Below, in pieces: positions 18,582 through 27,458 of a stretch of 64,000 nt of DNA. The stretch lies in contig CAYOEM010000005.1 in assembly GCA_964402975.1 (NCBI GenBank), forward strand, positions 88,269-152,268. Direction: 5' to 3'. Numbering within the stretch: position 1 is the stretch's first letter; each line of letters begins with the position of its first letter. Position numbers and translations under genes: made by a program. The DNA is from CAMDKS01 sp964402975 (GTDB lineage Bacteria > Bdellovibrionota_B > Oligoflexia > Oligoflexales > RGVZ01). The notes below the pieces were generated by a model. That model saw nothing but the letters and a program-made list of their open reading frames with translations. It ran no database searches and had not been told where the DNA came from.

Positions 18582-18956
18582 TCACTCTACGTCCAACGCA
18601 AACGCTCCGGAGTCGCCATCACTTAACTCGACGCGAACCTCCCAAAGACCTGGCATTGTGAAATTGACCCGCGTAATCAAACGACACCCTTCGCTGACTG
18701 ACCCGATTTGTACCGCCGAGGAACCATGATTATGCTCTGGCATCCACAACTTTACTTTTGCCAGGCTCTCGATTCCCTCGCCGCAAATCACGAAGTCTTT
18801 CGTGCCTTGAGTTACTTGCTCAGCCGCCGTCTCTAATGAAAATGCCTTGCCACCTCGGGTTGCCATGGAGAACTCGGCCGCCATGGCACTGCTGGATATA
18901 ATCCCAAAGATTGACAGGGCGATCGTTAACCCAATTCTCTTAACTGCCTGCGTCAT
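18582..18956 (-). CDS. YtkA/FixH-like periplasmic protein
   Basis: A 124-residue protein with a signal peptide (cleavage near AMA-AE). It is a shorter relative of the next gene: VKLWMPEHNHGSSAVQIG, then VNFTMPGLWEVRVELSDG. The MPxHxHG motif is kept. It lacks the N-terminal extension of its neighbour and keeps two Cys, in VICGEG and EGCRLI. It is the first gene of the operon. The pair may have arisen by duplication, though identity outside the motif is low. Confidence 0.62.
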   Translation of the reverse strand: MTQAVKRIGLTIALSIFGIISSSAMAAEFSMATRGGKAFSLETAAEQVTQGTKDFVICGEGIESLAKVKLWMPEHNHGSSAVQIGSVSEGCRLITRVNFTMPGLWEVRVELSDGDSGAFALDVE

Positions 18957-19112
18957 ATCATTGACCTCCTAGCCTTATTTTTTACTGCCCTCACGATACA
19001 CCTCGCAGACGCCCATTCCAACCGGAAAGGGCCGCCAGTTGAACAAGATACGAGTCGATTAAATATCCGGTATATAAATTTATAATTAACTGAATTGATT
19101 ATAAAAATTTGG

Positions 19113-20321
19113 TTAGTGTTGGGTACTGCGCCAGGACTTGTAGTCGGCTAGATTCTTTTTGAGCATCTTGGCCGCCATGGCATAACCACCGTCGCTTCCA
19201 TCGACAAAATGCGCATGATCTTGCCCTGCGGTGAAAATCAGACAAGTCATGATTGCTGCCTCGGATTCGTGGAGGCCATAAACTAACTTGTGTCCCTCCA
19301 TGCAGCGATCCAGATAGGCACGAAGACGCTTTTCTTCGGCATCTGAGCTATCGATGATCATCTTCAAACTACCATCAAATTTTCGAAAATCTGCATTCTC
19401 GACAACTTCTTTTCGGTACTTACCCCACCTGACGCCGAGCAGCTTAAGATTAAAGTTGAAGGCGAGCGTGCCCAGAAGGCTTACTAATGCCAAAGCGAAT
19501 GAACCCATAAAATAAGAAAAGTTATTACGCCTTCTCGCCTTCACGATGGCCTCACCTCGAAGCCGAGCAAGGCTAGTCGTTAGGCTCAGGCCCTTTTCTC
19601 GCAGTGGGTGATAGTCAGCGAGATTTCCATAAATTTCGCCAATCTCCTGAATAACCTCCGCGTAGACGCTGCTGTGCGCGTCGACGTTTTTAGCCGTGCT
19701 AAGAACGATGAGAGCGAGTTTACAATCTTTCCTAGCCTTGACAGGACTCCATCGACACTCAAAACCTGTGAAGTCGCCGTCTGCTGGTCCCTCGTCACTA
19801 ATTAGATATTCGGCGTTAATCTTGGGATCTTTAAGTGTCGATTCAGCCCACCCCCAACCAAAGCCTGAGAAGCTCGATTGGTTTATTTTGGAGCTATGTT
19901 TGTACTTACAAACCCCGAGCCTAAGGTCACGCTTTAAAATATCGCTTGCAGGAAATAAGCCGACTCGAAGATCAAGATTAAATCCCTCGAGCGCTAGTTT
20001 CTTGGACGCGCGTAACGCAGACCTAACGCCGTCTGCCATGTGGGGAGGTATGGCCAAGGTCGCGCCGTCTCCACCGAATACAAACGGTATTTCACAAGCA
20101 CGATCGACGTTGATCACCGCCATAATCATAGCGGCCGCAACTGTATTAACATCCTTGTATCGACCCGCTTCGATAGCTGCTGTCGACCCCGACACGTCAG
20201 CAACCACAACCCACCAATCCTGGGGCAACGATGAATGACGCGAACTGTCGCTAGCCTCGGAGAAGCCGGGAAGAGGTTGCAACGATTTATAAAAAAGACG
20301 AGTGTCCATGCTTTGAATCAT
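19113..20321 (-). CDS. DUF3095-like cyclase-fold protein
   Basis: A 402-residue protein resembling DUF3095 proteins. WWVVVADVSGSTAAIEAGRYKDVN and PFVFGGDGATLAIPP sit where class III cyclases carry their metal-binding strands. A hydrophobic helix occurs near residue 275 (SYFMGSFALALVSLLGTLAFN). The later EKRLRAYLDRC and DHAHFVDGSDGGYAMA are also family-like. The activity of DUF3095 proteins is not established. Start is uncertain: ATG at 20321 or 20309, neither with a clear ribosome site. It is not in an obvious operon; rsmI ends about 75 bases upstream. Confidence 0.78.
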   Translation of the reverse strand: MIQSMDTRLFYKSLQPLPGFSEASDSSRHSSLPQDWWVVVADVSGSTAAIEAGRYKDVNTVAAAMIMAVINVDRACEIPFVFGGDGATLAIPPHMADGVRSALRASKKLALEGFNLDLRVGLFPASDILKRDLRLGVCKYKHSSKINQSSFSGFGWGWAESTLKDPKINAEYLISDEGPADGDFTGFECRWSPVKARKDCKLALIVLSTAKNVDAHSSVYAEVIQEIGEIYGNLADYHPLREKGLSLTTSLARLRGEAIVKARRRNNFSYFMGSFALALVSLLGTLAFNFNLKLLGVRWGKYRKEVVENADFRKFDGSLKMIIDSSDAEEKRLRAYLDRCMEGHKLVYGLHESEAAIMTCLIFTAGQDHAHFVDGSDGGYAMAAKMLKKNLADYKSWRSTQH

Positions 20322-20394
20322 TTCACAAAATCAGTGACCGGTATCGTTTTCGTGGCCTTTAAAAGATTCGCCCGAAGGCGCCAAAAATACTGGA

Positions 20395-21282
20395 TTACTT
20401 CGTTTTAATTGTACCGTCCTTTACGGATAGCAACAATTGATAAAGCTCCGTTCGAGGAAGCCCCAGTCCACCCAGCTCCTTCAGCAAATCCTTGAGTGTT
20501 TTTCCAGCTGCAAAGCCTCTGACAGCAGCCGCTTTGGCCTGATTTACAAGTTGCTCATCGTCAGTAGCTGCATCCTGAGAGTCACTGCCACCGATACTGA
20601 CCATTACCACGGCTTCGCCTTTCAGAACGCTATGACCTTGAAGCCAGGTAATCGCCTCGGAGACGGGTTTTGTTTCAATCTCCTCGTAGAGCTTGGTTAG
20701 TTCACGACCAATAGACACTTCAGCATCTGGATAAATCTCCGCGATCACTGATAAGGAAGCCTCCAGTCGTCTTGTGGGCTCAAAATACACAATCGCAGCC
20801 CCCGTTTTACCCCAACCTTGGACTTCTCTGTGTAAATCCGAGGGCTTCGTCGGTAAAAATCCAACAAACAATACTCTGTCTGACGGTAGGCCTGACGCCG
20901 AAATCAGACTCGTCAAGGCCGAAGCACCGGGTACTGGATGAACCTTGATGCCATTTTCCTTCGCAAGTCTCACCAGCCGGTAACCGGGATCTGCGACGCA
21001 GGGAGTTCCAGCATCAGAGACCAAGGCGATAGAAATACCCTCACGAATCATGCGACTAATCAACTTTTCGCTGCGCTCATCCTCTACATGGTCGTGATAG
21101 CTGATGAGCTCGGCGCCGGAAATATTAAAATGGCTGAGCAGTTTTCTCGTGTTACGCGTATCTTCTGCGGCAATGATATCCACATTCTTTAGGGTTGCGA
21201 TTGCGCGCGGGGTCATATCGTCAAGATTACCAATAGGCGTCGCCACGATGAATAAGGCTGGCTGCGGCGGGTGATTTGACAT
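20395..21282 (-). CDS. rsmI: 16S rRNA (cytidine1402-2'-O)-methyltransferase RsmI
   Basis: A 295-residue SAM-dependent tetrapyrrole-methylase-fold enzyme that methylates the ribose of C1402 in the ribosomal decoding centre. LFIVATPIGNLDDMTPRA, AAEDTRNTRKLL and VSDAGTPCVADPGYRLV are all hallmarks of RsmI. Length is normal and GGAAAG precedes the ATG. The gene is divergent from the 6S RNA candidate. The C-terminal LKDLLKELGGLGLPRTELY matches the small helical tail of the family. Confidence 0.95.
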   Translation of the reverse strand: MSNHPPQPALFIVATPIGNLDDMTPRAIATLKNVDIIAAEDTRNTRKLLSHFNISGAELISYHDHVEDERSEKLISRMIREGISIALVSDAGTPCVADPGYRLVRLAKENGIKVHPVPGASALTSLISASGLPSDRVLFVGFLPTKPSDLHREVQGWGKTGAAIVYFEPTRRLEASLSVIAEIYPDAEVSIGRELTKLYEEIETKPVSEAITWLQGHSVLKGEAVVMVSIGGSDSQDAATDDEQLVNQAKAAAVRGFAAGKTLKDLLKELGGLGLPRTELYQLLLSVKDGTIKTK

Positions 21283-21459
21283 CGGCGTCTTTCCAAAGTT
21301 TCAGCCAGACTTCTGACTTAGTTACCCCTATCTTTATATGCCTATTTGTGGTTTCTCAATCAAAAATCGCCAAAAAGTCAACACCTTAAAAATTTGATGG
21401 AATCTGCTTATAGCAAGGGTTTTGGGTGACCTTCTCTAGAAGCGCCCTTGCAACTATGG

Positions 21460-21465
21460 TAGGAT
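21460..21465 (+). promoter_or_regulatory. Likely -10 element of the 6S RNA promoter
   Basis: TAGGAT (21460-21465) is followed by AAAA and ends seven bases before the predicted 5' end at 21472. No strong -35 is seen at the right distance. A short inverted repeat, CTTCT-CT-AGAAG, is at 21431-21442. Confidence 0.4.
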
Positions 21466-21471
21466 AAAAAC

Positions 21472-21653
21472 AACTCGGGGTGGCGGCTGATTTTTCGCCG
21501 GAGAACCGATGCTTATACAACAGGGAGTCAGATTTCCGAGACGGTGTGCAAGCCTCCCGCCCCTGTGCGTTAGGAGGAAGCCTAAAGTTCCGGTCGATGA
21601 CGCCCACCTATTTAGTGGTGGGTTCCCCTGGCCTGATCAGCGCGCCCCGAGCC
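21472..21653 (+). ncRNA. ssrS: 6S RNA candidate
   Basis: A structured stretch of about 180 bases with the shape of 6S RNA, which binds the housekeeping RNA polymerase holoenzyme by mimicking an open promoter. CTCGGGG (21474-21480) pairs with CCCCGAG (21645-21651), and GCTGAT (21486-21491) pairs with ATCAGC (21636-21641), making the closing stem. GGAAGCCTAAAG (21576-21587) and the later GATGACGCCCACC...GGTGGGTTCCC match in order the 3' half of E. coli 6S RNA. A -10-like element sits just upstream. The reading frame through this stretch has no ribosome site. A peptidase gene follows, comparable to the ssrS-ygfA arrangement. Confidence 0.75.
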
Positions 21654-21676
21654 TTAATCCCTCAGTAAATTCGTTA

Positions 21677-22318
21677 ATGATGCGCGCAATGCAAGTGACG
21701 CTCATCCTCGTGTTGATGGCTTTAGCATTTCCCTGTTATGCCGGCACCTCAGACTCGTGCTCTTACAACACCTGGGTATGGAGCCCCACTTACAATAAAG
21801 CTCTGGGTCACAAAAGAATTAAAAAGCCTAAATCTGAATTAACGCCTGAGGAGCTTGGCAGCGTCAAAGGCTGCACTGTCTGCGAAGAGGACCAGGTCGA
21901 AATAAAACTAGAATCACTACCGGCTTTCAAAGTCTGCAAGGTATTTGAAGCCAATATTAATAGGGCTATTAAACAAGCCTTGGCACAAGGATTCTCACTC
22001 TCGACTGTCACCGGCTACCGTGTGGGTAAATCGAAAGGCCCTCTCAACGGCAACGGCGAACGTACACAGTTTAGTAATCATTCGTTTGGCACTGCGATTG
22101 ATTTTAACGCTGAGAAAAATGGCCTTTATGATTTCTGCACGCGGTTCAGTCCCGCCTGCAAACTTCTTCGCGGCGGCGACTATCGGCCTGGCACGCCAGG
22201 CTCGATCACAAAAGAATCGTCTCTCTATAAAGCATTCCTTGCTCAGGGGTTTAAATGGGGAGGCGAATTAGAGGGTAAACAAAAAGATTTTATGCACTTC
22301 TCGCTAACAGGCAGTTAA
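21677..22318 (+). CDS. M15-type (VanY-like) peptidase, exported
   Basis: About 213 residues with a signal peptide (VTLILVLMALAFPCYA). STVTGYRVGKSKG, FSNHSFGTAIDFNAEKNG and KDFMHFSL give the order of conserved elements of D-Ala-D-Ala carboxypeptidases of family M15: the R, the H-x6-D zinc pair and the final His. It should trim peptidoglycan stem peptides in the periplasm. The frame continues upstream to 21509 through the 6S RNA, but the double ATG at 21677/21680 (or 21689) just before the signal peptide is the sensible start. It may be cotranscribed with the 6S RNA. Confidence 0.78.
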   Translation: MMRAMQVTLILVLMALAFPCYAGTSDSCSYNTWVWSPTYNKALGHKRIKKPKSELTPEELGSVKGCTVCEEDQVEIKLESLPAFKVCKVFEANINRAIKQALAQGFSLSTVTGYRVGKSKGPLNGNGERTQFSNHSFGTAIDFNAEKNGLYDFCTRFSPACKLLRGGDYRPGTPGSITKESSLYKAFLAQGFKWGGELEGKQKDFMHFSLTGS

Positions 22319-22640
22319 AATATTTGCGAGGACATGGATATCAGCTAAAAGCTCAACACGTGTTATCAAACGCCCATTTAACTCAGACTGAAAAGTAAAC
22401 AGCTGGTGCAGGTTGTTTAACTTCTCGTAATTATTTGATTTAATTTCAATTGAGCTAACCCCATCGACCAACTCCGAAGCCACTCCGACGTCGGAGTGGG
22501 CCTTTCAAGGCGGACATGCGGCATTTGCAGGCAGAAACGAATCTGATCAATCAATAGTCAATCAGTCGGGTGTCCCCATTAAGGTTGCCGGAAAAGGCGG
22601 TGCTGAGTAGACTTGGGCTCAACACGTCTGGAGGTGAGCT
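22319..22640 (+). other. Intergenic region before the aminotransferase
   Basis: No credible gene was found in these 322 bases. They contain the 20-base palindrome described separately and a repeated GCTCAACACG (about 22350 and 22617). The aminotransferase ribosome site GGAGGTG is at the right end. Confidence 0.5.
22480..22499. repeat. Perfect 20-base palindrome
   Basis: CCACTCCGAC is followed directly by its exact reverse complement. An ACTCCGA copy lies ten bases upstream. GCCTTTC follows. It could be a regulator binding site or, less likely, a terminator, since the loop is too tight and the T-tract is poor. Confidence 0.55.
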
Positions 22641-23810
22641 ATGGTCTTCTCTCGCCGCATTCAATCAGTTCAGCCGTCACCGACACTGGCGCTGAATTCC
22701 AAAGCGATTCAGCTGACCAAGCAAGGTCACAGGGTCCTCAACTTTGCCGTGGGTGAACCCGATTATCCGACACCGACAGTGGTTGTTGATCGAGCCATCG
22801 AAAGCCTCAAAGCAGGACGAACAAAATACACGCCCGCCGGAGGTGGACCGGAGCTCAGGCAGGCGATCAGTGAAAAACTTCAAAGAGATAATGGACTCAC
22901 CTACAATGTGAACCAAATCGTGGTTGGTGCTGGTGCTAAAGAAGTTTTATTTCACACATTTCTAAGTCTACTTAATGACGGCGACGAGGTGCTTCTAACG
23001 GCGCCCTACTGGGTCAGCTACGGCGATCAGATCAGAGCGGCCGGGGGCGTGCCGGTGACCGTGCCCATTCCCGATCACGGCGGATTTCCAAGCCTGGAAA
23101 CGATCGAAAAATATGCCTCGTCTCGCACAAAAGCATTTGTATTTAACTCGCCTAATAACCCGGCTGGCTATGTGCTCGGAGAGAAAGAGCTCAAAACCCT
23201 GGGTGATTATCTGCATAAAAAATCTTGGTGGGTCATCGCCGACGAGATCTACGAGTACATGAGCTTTGACGTACCCCACACCAGCCTTGTCAAAGTTTGT
23301 CCGGAGCTTACGAGCAAATTTGTGCTGATTAATGGCCTTTCCAAGTCTTTTGCCATGACAGGCTGGCGCGTTGGTTATTGCGCAGCGCCGCTGGAATTAG
23401 CCACGATGGTGCGCTCACTTCAAAGCCATAGCTCCACCTGTATTCCTGGCTTCATCGAAGACGCATCGATCGTAGCACTGAAAGCTGGGCAGCCCCTAAT
23501 GGCCAAGGATATCGCGATGCTCAAAGCTCGGCGAGATCTAGCCGTGGCTTATATGCAGCAGTTAGGCGGCCTTAAGTTTCTCGCGCCGCAGGGAGCTTAC
23601 TATATTTTTATCGACATCAGGCCTTATTTAAAACAAGGCGAAACGTCCCTCGATTTTAGCGATCATCTATTGACGGAGTATTATTTGGCCCTAGCACCGG
23701 GAGAGGCCTTCGGTGCCCCTGGGTTTCTAAGGATCAGCTACGCTGTCGATGACAAAACCATCAAAGAAGGCATTGACCGCCTTCACAAAGCACTTTCCAG
23801 CAGAAAGTAA
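22641..23810 (+). CDS. Class I aminotransferase (aspartate aminotransferase-like)
   Basis: A 389-residue PLP aminotransferase of the AAT I-beta group. LNFAVGEPDYPTP matches the family start. FNSPNNPAGY, ADEIYEYMSF, and the PLP lysine in NGLSKSFAMTGWRVGY are in order. GFLRISYA carries the substrate-carboxylate Arg. The likely substrates are aspartate or glutamate with 2-oxo acids, possibly prephenate. GGAGGTGAGCT precedes the ATG. It ends 16 bases before pheS; a shared transcript with the phenylalanyl-tRNA synthetase genes is possible. Confidence 0.92.
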   Translation: MVFSRRIQSVQPSPTLALNSKAIQLTKQGHRVLNFAVGEPDYPTPTVVVDRAIESLKAGRTKYTPAGGGPELRQAISEKLQRDNGLTYNVNQIVVGAGAKEVLFHTFLSLLNDGDEVLLTAPYWVSYGDQIRAAGGVPVTVPIPDHGGFPSLETIEKYASSRTKAFVFNSPNNPAGYVLGEKELKTLGDYLHKKSWWVIADEIYEYMSFDVPHTSLVKVCPELTSKFVLINGLSKSFAMTGWRVGYCAAPLELATMVRSLQSHSSTCIPGFIEDASIVALKAGQPLMAKDIAMLKARRDLAVAYMQQLGGLKFLAPQGAYYIFIDIRPYLKQGETSLDFSDHLLTEYYLALAPGEAFGAPGFLRISYAVDDKTIKEGIDRLHKALSSRK

Positions 23811-23825
23811 ACGTCAGGATTAAGC

Positions 23826-24878
23826 ATGAGTCTTTTGGAAAAATCGGAAGCCATAAAAAAAGAATTTGAGCAGGACAAATTGGCAGCTATTGCGGCCGCA
23901 AAACCTGAAAGTGTCGAATCTCTGCGGGTTTCCTATCTGGGCCGCAAAGGAAAAGTCACCGCCCTCATGGAGGACCTTCGCAATGTTTCCAAAGAGGACC
24001 GACCAGCGGCAGGTAAGGCTGTCAATCTCGTTCGCCAGCACATCGAAACCGCTATCGAGGAACTGAAAACCCACGCGAGAGCCTGGGAACTACAAGCTAT
24101 TTTAAGCCGAGAACCGCTTGATGTTACACTGCCCGTTGCTGAATCAACAAAGTCGGGATCCCTGCATCCAGTTTCTTTAATGCGCCAGCACTTGATCAAG
24201 ATATTTCGAACCCTTGGTTTCACGGTCGTAGACGGACCCGAAGTCGATTTTGAATTCTTCAACTTCTCGGCTTTGAATATTCCCGATCATCACCCGGCAC
24301 GTGATATGCAAGATACGTTCTACGTTGAAGGACCAGATAAACTCCTTCTTCGAACGCAAACATCCAATATTCAAATTCATGCGATGATGAACGAAAAGCC
24401 ACCACTTCGCATCATCGCGCCTGGGCGCGTATTCCGTTGCGATAGCGACATGACTCATACTCCGATGTTCCACCAAATTGAAGGCTTCGTTGTAGACGAG
24501 AATGTCACGTTTGCTCACCTTAAGGGCACGATAGACACATTTCTCAAAGCCATTTTTGGATCAAATCTTAAAACACGCCTGCGACCAAGTTTCTTTCCCT
24601 TCGTTGAACCAGGGGCGGAATTTGATGTGGAGTGTGGCGTTTGCCGAGGTAAAGGTTGCCGAACATGCAAAGACACCGGCTGGATTGAGATCGGCGGCTG
24701 CGGCATGATCCACCCCAATGTTTTTGAAGCCGTAGGATATGACAGCAGTCGCTACTCTGGCTTTGCCTTTGGGTTTGGCATTGACCGAATGGCAATGAGC
24801 CGATTTGCTCTGCCAGATCTCAGACAACTCTTTGAGGGGGACTACGAGTTCCTTGGTCACTTCCCCTCTCACAACTAA
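23826..24878 (+). CDS. pheS: Phenylalanyl-tRNA synthetase alpha subunit
   Basis: The 350-residue catalytic subunit of the class II (alpha-beta)2 enzyme that charges tRNA-Phe. The N-terminal coiled coil ends in VSYLGRKGKVTALMEDL. Motif 2 is RIIAPGRVFRCDSDMTHTPMF and motif 3 is FAFGFGIDRMAMSRF. An unusual feature is the Cys-rich insertion FDVECGVCRGKGCRTCKDTG, seen in many bacterial PheS and possibly zinc-binding. It is 33 bases upstream of pheT. No leader peptide or T-box was seen. Confidence 0.97.
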   Translation: MSLLEKSEAIKKEFEQDKLAAIAAAKPESVESLRVSYLGRKGKVTALMEDLRNVSKEDRPAAGKAVNLVRQHIETAIEELKTHARAWELQAILSREPLDVTLPVAESTKSGSLHPVSLMRQHLIKIFRTLGFTVVDGPEVDFEFFNFSALNIPDHHPARDMQDTFYVEGPDKLLLRTQTSNIQIHAMMNEKPPLRIIAPGRVFRCDSDMTHTPMFHQIEGFVVDENVTFAHLKGTIDTFLKAIFGSNLKTRLRPSFFPFVEPGAEFDVECGVCRGKGCRTCKDTGWIEIGGCGMIHPNVFEAVGYDSSRYSGFAFGFGIDRMAMSRFALPDLRQLFEGDYEFLGHFPSHN

Positions 24879-24911
24879 ACTTTAACGTCGTAATTCAAGG
24901 ACAAACCACGA

Positions 24912-27455
24912 ATGCAAGTATCCCTGAACTGGCTCAAAGACTACATCAATCTCGACGGTGTTAGCATCGATCAGATTTCCGCTACGTTGACAGATATTGG
25001 CCTTGAGGTTGAAGCCATCCAGAAATCCGCTGCCTTTGGAGATACGGTTGTCGTGGGCAAGATAGCCGACGCCGTAAAGCACCCTAATGCCGACACACTA
25101 CGCGTCTGCAAAGTTGACGTAGGAAAGCCAGACCTACTGCAAATTGTTTGTGGCGCACCTAACGCAAGAGTGGGTCTAGACGCCTGCGTTGCACTTGTAG
25201 GAACAACTCTGCCTGGGGACTTTAAAATCAAGGAGGCAAAAATCCGGGGAGAAGAGAGCTTTGGCATGATGTGCTCTGCTAAGGAACTGGGCCTTGGTGA
25301 GGGCCACGAAGGCATTATAGAGCTTCCAGCGGGCTTTAAACCGGGCACACCGGTCATTAAAGCGCTCGGCCTTGACGATGTAACCCTCACGCTAAACGTC
25401 ACGCCAAATAGAGCAGATTGCCTCGGTCATCTAGGCGTTGCGCGGGATCTAAGTGCGAGACTTGGAAAGTCGATTAAACCGCCGACGACTACCCCAAAAA
25501 CATCAAACATCTCATCAAAAGACGTCAAAGTCGAAATCAAGTCAGACTTTTGTGGTCGATTTACAGCACTTGTCATTAAAAACATTCGACCTGTAGCATC
25601 ACCCACCTGGCTTAAACGACGCATTGAAGCTGTGGGAATGAGGTCCATCAATTTGATTGTGGATCTCACCAACTACGTCATGCTTGAGATGAACCATCCG
25701 ATTCACGCCTATGACGAGCGCGATGTGAAGGGGCGGGCATTCATCATACGCGAAGCGAAAAATGGGGAGACGTTCCGGACGCTGGATGACGTCGAACGCA
25801 AACTTCAGGCCGGTGATTTACTGATCTGTGACGCAGAGCGCAGCATCGGTCTAGCCGGAGTTATGGGTGGCCTCAACAGTGAAGTCAAGGAAGACACTAC
25901 GAGCATCATCCTCGAAGTCGCTTGGTTTGAACCCAATGCCGTTCGAGCAACAGCGCGGCGTTTAGGTTTACACTCCGAAGCGTCCCATCGTTTTGAACGC
26001 GGCGTTGACATTACAAATGCGGACAAAGTCGCCAAACGTTTCGCAGAACTATTACAGCGTTGCGTTGACGAGTTAAACGGCACTGGATCCAAACTCCCGA
26101 TTCCTGAAATTGCGGGCGACATTGTCGACAGTTACCCAATCAAACCGCAGCAAAAACTAATCGCGTTGCGAATCAGCGAGGCTAAAAGCTTCTTGGCGTT
26201 ACCATCTCTCACAACAGATCAAATCAAAAAGATCTTTGAAGGCCTGCAATTCAGGCTCGTCGACCAAGCCCAAGACCGCATGGTTTTTGAGATTCCCTCG
26301 TGGCGTGTCGACATAGAACGTGAGTGTGACCTCATCGAGGAGATTGCACGCTTGGTCGGGTACGACAAAATCCCGTGTCAGCTTCCTAAAATGTCACTCG
26401 ACACCACACCTGAGGACGCCCTCGTCGACTTCACAGAGACATGTCGAAACGCACTCGCTTCGCGAGGCCTACGCGAGACCATCAGCTTTCCTTTCTGGTC
26501 AGATGATGACGCAAAAAAATTGCGGTTACCGCCTGATCACCCTCTTTCGCCAACAATTAAACTAGTAAACCCGATTGCCGATGATGCGAAATGGATGCAC
26601 ACAACTCTGACTTGCGCGATGATTAAAGCCTTACAGAAAAATCGCCGCCACGGCATCAAAGGATCTCGGCTGTTTGAAATGGGGCGAGGCTATTTTGACT
26701 TCAACAAACGCCCTCTCCCCAGGGGCCAATTTAGCGTCTTTAAAAACCTTGATCGTAAGGGCCGGCACCTAAGCCTTCGAGCACGGGAGGAAAGAAACCG
26801 TCCAACAGAGCGCCACTGGGCTTCAGGAATTATTGATCAACCATGGTTAGACAAAGCCTGGAATCACGCCGAGTCGCGGGCAAGCTTTTTTGCAGTCAAA
26901 GGGATTATTCTTAGTTTTTTGAAAGGCTTTGGCTTAACGGATGTCCAAGTGTACCGAATTCACGACGAGGAGCTGCCATTTCTCCACCCTGGATCATCTG
27001 CGTATCTGGTAGCGAAAGGTCAAACTCTCGGCTGGCTAGGCGAGATTCATCCTGAGGTCGCGATGGCCTATGAACTAGAGCCGACTGATGCTCCGATTTG
27101 TTTTGAGTTGGATCTGGAGGCCGTGCTCGAGGCGAGCAGTAAGCGTTCAAAACCAACGTCAGAAAGCTTCAAATTCCCACCGAGCACCCGAGACCTCGCC
27201 ATGCTTGTTGATGTTGGCCTCACCCACGATGAGATGGCCACTGCCATCGGTAAGTTTAATCAAAAACGCCATTTGAGGTCTTGGCATATTTTTGACGTCT
27301 ATCAAGGAAGCGGTATTGCAACTGGTAAGAAGAGCGTTGCATGGTCATTCAGCTTCCAGTCGGCGGAGAAGACTTTGACAGACGCTGAGGTCGATAGCGA
27401 ATTTAAAAACCTAACGACGTACCTAATGACAACCTTTAAAGCCGAGCAGAGGTGA
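24912..27455 (+). CDS. pheT: Phenylalanyl-tRNA synthetase beta subunit
   Basis: An 847-residue subunit with all expected parts in order. MQVSLNWLKDYINLD opens it, then the EMAP-like tRNA-binding domain (KHPNADTLRVCKVDVG), the B3/B4 editing domain (with NLIVDLTNYVMLEMNHPIHAYD), the B5 domain and the C-terminal FDX-ACB anticodon domain (STRDLAMLVD). GVMGGLNSEV lies between. A basic stretch around residues 605-640 (KNLDRKGRHLSLRAREERNR) looks longer than usual. The parvulin gene starts four bases after the stop, which suggests cotranscription. Confidence 0.97.
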   Translation: MQVSLNWLKDYINLDGVSIDQISATLTDIGLEVEAIQKSAAFGDTVVVGKIADAVKHPNADTLRVCKVDVGKPDLLQIVCGAPNARVGLDACVALVGTTLPGDFKIKEAKIRGEESFGMMCSAKELGLGEGHEGIIELPAGFKPGTPVIKALGLDDVTLTLNVTPNRADCLGHLGVARDLSARLGKSIKPPTTTPKTSNISSKDVKVEIKSDFCGRFTALVIKNIRPVASPTWLKRRIEAVGMRSINLIVDLTNYVMLEMNHPIHAYDERDVKGRAFIIREAKNGETFRTLDDVERKLQAGDLLICDAERSIGLAGVMGGLNSEVKEDTTSIILEVAWFEPNAVRATARRLGLHSEASHRFERGVDITNADKVAKRFAELLQRCVDELNGTGSKLPIPEIAGDIVDSYPIKPQQKLIALRISEAKSFLALPSLTTDQIKKIFEGLQFRLVDQAQDRMVFEIPSWRVDIERECDLIEEIARLVGYDKIPCQLPKMSLDTTPEDALVDFTETCRNALASRGLRETISFPFWSDDDAKKLRLPPDHPLSPTIKLVNPIADDAKWMHTTLTCAMIKALQKNRRHGIKGSRLFEMGRGYFDFNKRPLPRGQFSVFKNLDRKGRHLSLRAREERNRPTERHWASGIIDQPWLDKAWNHAESRASFFAVKGIILSFLKGFGLTDVQVYRIHDEELPFLHPGSSAYLVAKGQTLGWLGEIHPEVAMAYELEPTDAPICFELDLEAVLEASSKRSKPTSESFKFPPSTRDLAMLVDVGLTHDEMATAIGKFNQKRHLRSWHIFDVYQGSGIATGKKSVAWSFSFQSAEKTLTDAEVDSEFKNLTTYLMTTFKAEQR

Positions 27456-27458
27456 CCA

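Noticed and set aside
21509..21676. Longer start for the M15 peptidase
   Set aside because: This stretch folds as 6S RNA, the signal peptide starts at the later ATG, and there is no ribosome site before 21509.
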